A stretch of 10,000 nucleotides of DNA, taken from positions 13,024,476 through 13,034,475 of the forward strand of contig CM018914.1 in NCBI GenBank assembly GCA_009663005.1. Direction: 5' to 3'. A program made the translations under genes and the position numbers. The notes under the pieces were generated by a model. The model ran no database searches and was not told the origin of the DNA. It worked only from the letters and a program-made list of their open reading frames with translations. Source of the DNA: Actinidia chinensis. Lineage: Eukaryota > Streptophyta > Magnoliopsida > Ericales > Actinidiaceae. Every line of letters starts with the position of its first letter. The first letter of the stretch is position 1. Shown one piece after another: positions 7,585-10,000 of the stretch.

Positions 7585-9238
7585 CTCATTGTGAAGGTGA
7601 TTGGTGGGTGGTCGCAACACATGTCGAGGAGAGGTTGTAGATTTCTTCTGCGGGCGATCTATGGGCACTTTTGGCTGCCTTTTCTGGATGAGGTCGAACA
7701 AATCTGCCAGATCCAAACCCACCGTGGATTGTTTGAATATCACATGAGGTTTTGGTCTGTTGTAGCCATATCTTTTCTAGGGAAATTAGTGTTAGGAGAG
7801 TAGCAACATACTTCTCAGCTAAACCCCTTTTTATGAGATCGGCTATTGGTTCTTTCAATTAAAAACAATCCCTCCAGTGTTGTGCCGTTGGTCTCGATAG
7901 AATTTCACAGTATTTGTTCCGGTTCCTCTCTGGAGGTCAGTCTTGATCTTACGGGCCATTTGACACACTCTTCATATTTAATTATGGAGTACTGGGGAAA
8001 CGGAGCAGTGAGAGGCGCGTAAAATAAACTCGGGCGGCGAGGTGGAGTGCAAGGACGCCTATCGTTAGGGCGTTTTGACTTTGACCAGGTCTCTTTTATT
8101 CTCGCTTTCCTCTATAATCAAATCCGCCTGTATCAAAAAAACTCCCCTCCTTTATGATCATCCTTTCATCATGGCCTGCGTTTGGCCTCAGCTGAGTTCT
8201 TCGCGGCCAATACTTGCCGGCTTTGCTCTAGAGGGCAGACAAAGTATCGCGGAACATTTTTGGAAAGGGACGTCAATAGTGAGACCAGGCAGAGGTCCTT
8301 CCATCATTGCCATGATTACTACTGTCGCTGGATCCCGAATTCTAATACAGTATGGTTGAAGGTTTCAAGAAGTCTTTCACGCTCCGGTTTCATTCTGGTG
8401 AACGGTGAAGAGGTGGGAAGCCATTTTTTGCCGATTTCTGCAGCTCATGAAAATTGGCAACAAAGAGTCGACTGAGTCGCCAAAGAGTCTATGGTCTCCA
8501 GGAAGCCAGCTTCGGAACTACAATTTGCTAATCCTTTCAAAGTGGCAGAGAATGCTTACACATAACCTCGTCCGAACAGCCCTGAAGCGACATTAAGCTT
8601 TTGTACGAATCTAGGTGGTCCATTGGATCTGTCTTTCCCTCATAGATTCCGAGCTGGGTAGGTAACTTGAACTTGGAAGAAACCCGAGCTCTCAATACCC
8701 TCTCTGTGAACGGCGGTTCAATCTGTCTTATCAAAGTGTCCACCGTTACTAGAGCATTCGTCCTAGTGTTAATGACGTCGAGTAGGGCATCTAGATCTTG
8801 AATCTTTTGCGAGGTAGACCTTATCCCGTGCCCCGATTCGATTCACCTCTAGAGGGCTCCTCCCCTCCCCAATCTCCTCGCCTCCCACTGCTGGAAACTT
8901 CAATGGATTCCAATAGAAAGAACCTCTTTCATGTCGAGAGGACTGGTTGATCAGCATCTCCCCCTCCGTGCTCGATCGGTACTAAGGATTTGAGAACGAC
9001 CTCTTGAACGATTAGAGTGGTGGGATCGCTCTACGTCGGGAAGGGTGAGTGCTGACAGAGGTGGGGGATTGGCCGCAGCGCGAGTTGAAAGGAAGGTGTT
9101 ATTATCATCTATTCGGGCATACCGTGTATCTCGCGATGGGACCTTCTAAATCGAGCCTAGCTGGATTGGCCATGGGAGGAGCTTGTTATCCGGAGGGCTG
9201 CTGGCACTGGTCTGGGTAGAAACAGTGCGCAGGTGCAT
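7585..9238 (-). pseudogene. gag: gag remnant (Retrotrans_gag capsid region)
   Basis: Gag would form the particle that packages the element's RNA. The likely start is the minus-strand ATG at 9238, shortly after the PBS, with a second ATG at 9173 opening MANPARLDLE. The clearest stretch is 8743-8537, with [27 protein letters not shown] and [13 protein letters not shown]. These fit the plant retrotransposon Gag pattern of PF, FK(L)P, Y(D/E)G.TDP.DHL and a cysteine before the 'F..TL.G' block. That block follows in another frame as [10 protein letters not shown]. Later pieces are EFGI, TLSAL, AGKYW, then a zinc-knuckle-like YRDQRHNT (about 7912-7866) followed by LKEPIADLIKRGL near 7858-7815. The frame shifts repeatedly and several stops are present. 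It probably ran on into pol in one frame when intact. Confidence 0.88.
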
Positions 9239-9255
9239 AGAAAATCAAGAAGTCG

Positions 9256-9274
9256 TTCCTACAGACGGCGGCCA
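9256..9274 (-). other. Primer binding site (PBS)
   Basis: On the minus strand, five bases after the LTR end, reads TGGCCGCCGTCTGTAGGAA. The opening TGG pairs with the CCA end of a tRNA, as in LTR elements generally. The sequence resembles the TGGCGCCGTCTGTGGGAA-type site I associate with plant Tat-like elements, with an extra C and a G-to-A change. The primer tRNA was not identified. Confidence 0.78.
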
Positions 9275-9325
9275 AAGTTGTGGTAAAAATCTGGGAGAGC
9301 AACCAACGTCAAATTGTTTTTAATA

Positions 9326-9351
9326 TTTTTTTTTTATTTTTTTTTTTTTTT
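9326..9351 (-). repeat. Homopolymer tract in U5 of the 5' LTR
   Basis: Ten T, one A, then fifteen T on the plus strand, which is poly(A) in the element's sense. It lies inside the LTR, about 45 bp before its end. The matching part of the left LTR is outside the window, so it cannot be told whether the run is ancestral or gained later. Confidence 0.9.
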
Positions 9352-9554
9352 ACTCCTCGGCCTTGCATTGGACCTCGGCTGATACTTGGGCGACCTGCAC
9401 AACAAGAACAAAGTAATCAGTAGGGGCTGAGGCCACTCAAAACACCCCTCACGGCGTGGCGATCAGACCAAGGCGAAGAGAAACTAAAATCAAATAGCAG
9501 AGCTCTCAAAGCTGCTAAATGAAAATTGTGTACCTTGTATAATGCGGGAGTGCC

Positions 9555-9564
9555 CTTATATAAG
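9555..9564 (-). promoter_or_regulatory. TATA box of the 5' LTR
   Basis: CTTATATAAG is a perfect palindrome containing a consensus plant TATA box. On the minus strand it sits about 275 bp before the LTR end. A start of transcription some 30 bp on, near 9525-9535, would give an R/U5 of about 250 bp. The matching place in the left LTR is mutated. Confidence 0.75.
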
Positions 9565-9900
9565 CCGGAGAAGTGGATATCCGGGTGAGGAATATCAAGA
9601 GAATTTCGGGCAAACTCAGTTTAGGAAGTGTAATCCTGGATTCGGAGAGATCTCAGAGGATTGCCATTGTAGAGAGCAGTCCGCCATATAGGGATTGCGA
9701 TGGTCTTATTATAGGGAGATCTTCGGGATTAGTTCGGATCAGTGAAACCGTAGAATAGGATCTGAGTTCTTTGATCTGGCGAGGTGGATCTGGAGGAGGT
9801 GGTTCAAACGATAATATAGATGGCGACCAAAAATTCCCACCACACGAGGGCGAGGTGTATGAGGCGAGTGGCCAAAATTTTTTCCCACGTTGATTTGGCA

Positions 9901-10000
9901 GGTGAGCACTTGGTATAAATGCAAGAACCCAATATTAAATATACAACCAATATCAAGCATGTAGACTAGTTCTCACATGATGTATTCAATGAATTGATAC
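9901..10000. other. Flanking DNA outside the element
   Basis: Beyond the LTR end the sequence no longer matches the left side and becomes AT-rich. If the LTR ends at 9900 the 5-bp target duplication would be GGTGA (9901-9905). If it ends at 9893 it would be TTTGG. The partner copy lies left of the window. I recognise no gene in these 100 bases. Confidence 0.6.

Larger units (their letters stand above)
1..9900 (-). mobile_element. Ty3/gypsy LTR retrotransposon, Tat lineage, nearly complete but decayed
   Basis: Seen in the sequence: two direct LTR copies (1-359 and 9279-9900) bracket an internal region. On the minus strand this region holds, in order, a primer binding site, Gag, protease, reverse transcriptase, RNase H, a second RNase H, integrase, a long spacer and a polypurine tract. 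Integrase lying after RT/RNase H defines Ty3/gypsy rather than copia. The RNase H motifs DGSS, SDSQLV and ADALA after a degenerate first RNase H, the absence of any visible chromodomain, and an antisense ORF between integrase and the 3' LTR are known marks of the plant Tat lineage. The full length should be about 10.2 kb, of which roughly 260 bp lies left of the window. Stops and frameshifts throughout make it non-autonomous. The sub-family within Tat is not determined. Confidence 0.93.
9279..9900 (-). repeat. 5' LTR, complete
   Basis: Read on the minus strand it starts TGCCAAATC and ends CCACA, so it has the usual TG...CA ends. The primer binding site follows directly. Positions 9541-9900 align with 1-359, the other LTR. 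The length is about 622 bp. It carries a TATA box (9555-9564) and a run of A on the sense strand (9326-9351) in the U5 part. The outer end is slightly uncertain: the paired copy ends at TGATGTGGG, which could match 9893 instead of 9900 if the terminal dinucleotide has mutated. Confidence 0.88.

Noticed and set aside
8075..8596. Plus-strand frames of 63-97 codons opposite gag.
   Set aside because: The minus strand here carries Gag motifs (EFGI, TLSAL, AGKYW). The plus frames have none.
9326..9351. Poly(T)/poly(A) run as the tail of a LINE, SINE or processed pseudogene.
   Set aside because: It lies inside the LTR between the TATA box and the LTR end, with no retroposon body or target duplication beside it.

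Overview
This window is plant nuclear DNA. It is filled almost entirely by one old, decayed Ty3/gypsy LTR retrotransposon lying on the minus strand. The domain order, the Gag and Pol motifs, a second archaeal-type RNase H and a long 3' spacer carrying an antisense gene all point to the Tat lineage (the Ogre/Retand/Grande/Cinful type). The host species cannot be named from the sequence. No working host gene, rRNA, tRNA or CRISPR array was seen.

Layout in the element's own 5'-to-3' direction, from high to low coordinates: flank 9901-10000; complete 5' LTR 9279-9900; primer binding site 9256-9274; gag remnant about 9238-7585; protease 7575-7160; a linker; reverse transcriptase about 6770-6130; gypsy-type RNase H/connection about 6130-5540; second RNase H about 5460-5085; integrase about 4890-3740; a 3.4 kb non-pol spacer; polypurine tract 366-378; 3' LTR from 359 down past the left edge of the window. 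About 260 bp of the 3' LTR should lie outside. Family motifs appear in order, but they hop between reading frames and are cut by stops, so no protein of the element can be made from this copy.

The spacer is the most interesting part. On the plus strand, opposite to gag-pol, it holds a decayed gene-like unit. Promoter-like DNA at about 540-720 has a CACGTGGC box, a TGACGTCA box and a weak TATA-like stretch. A pyrimidine-rich leader and an ATG at 881 follow. The coding remnant carries motifs I recognise as the plant 'putative gypsy type transposon' domain (Pfam Transposase_28). Beyond it are possible introns, a short coiled-coil-like stretch and an AATAAA at 3328. Antisense ORFs of this kind are known from Tat elements. 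The promoter and intron structure here is inference.

The two LTR copies are only about four fifths identical by eye and differ by many one-base indels. That fits an old insertion, or base-level errors in the assembly.
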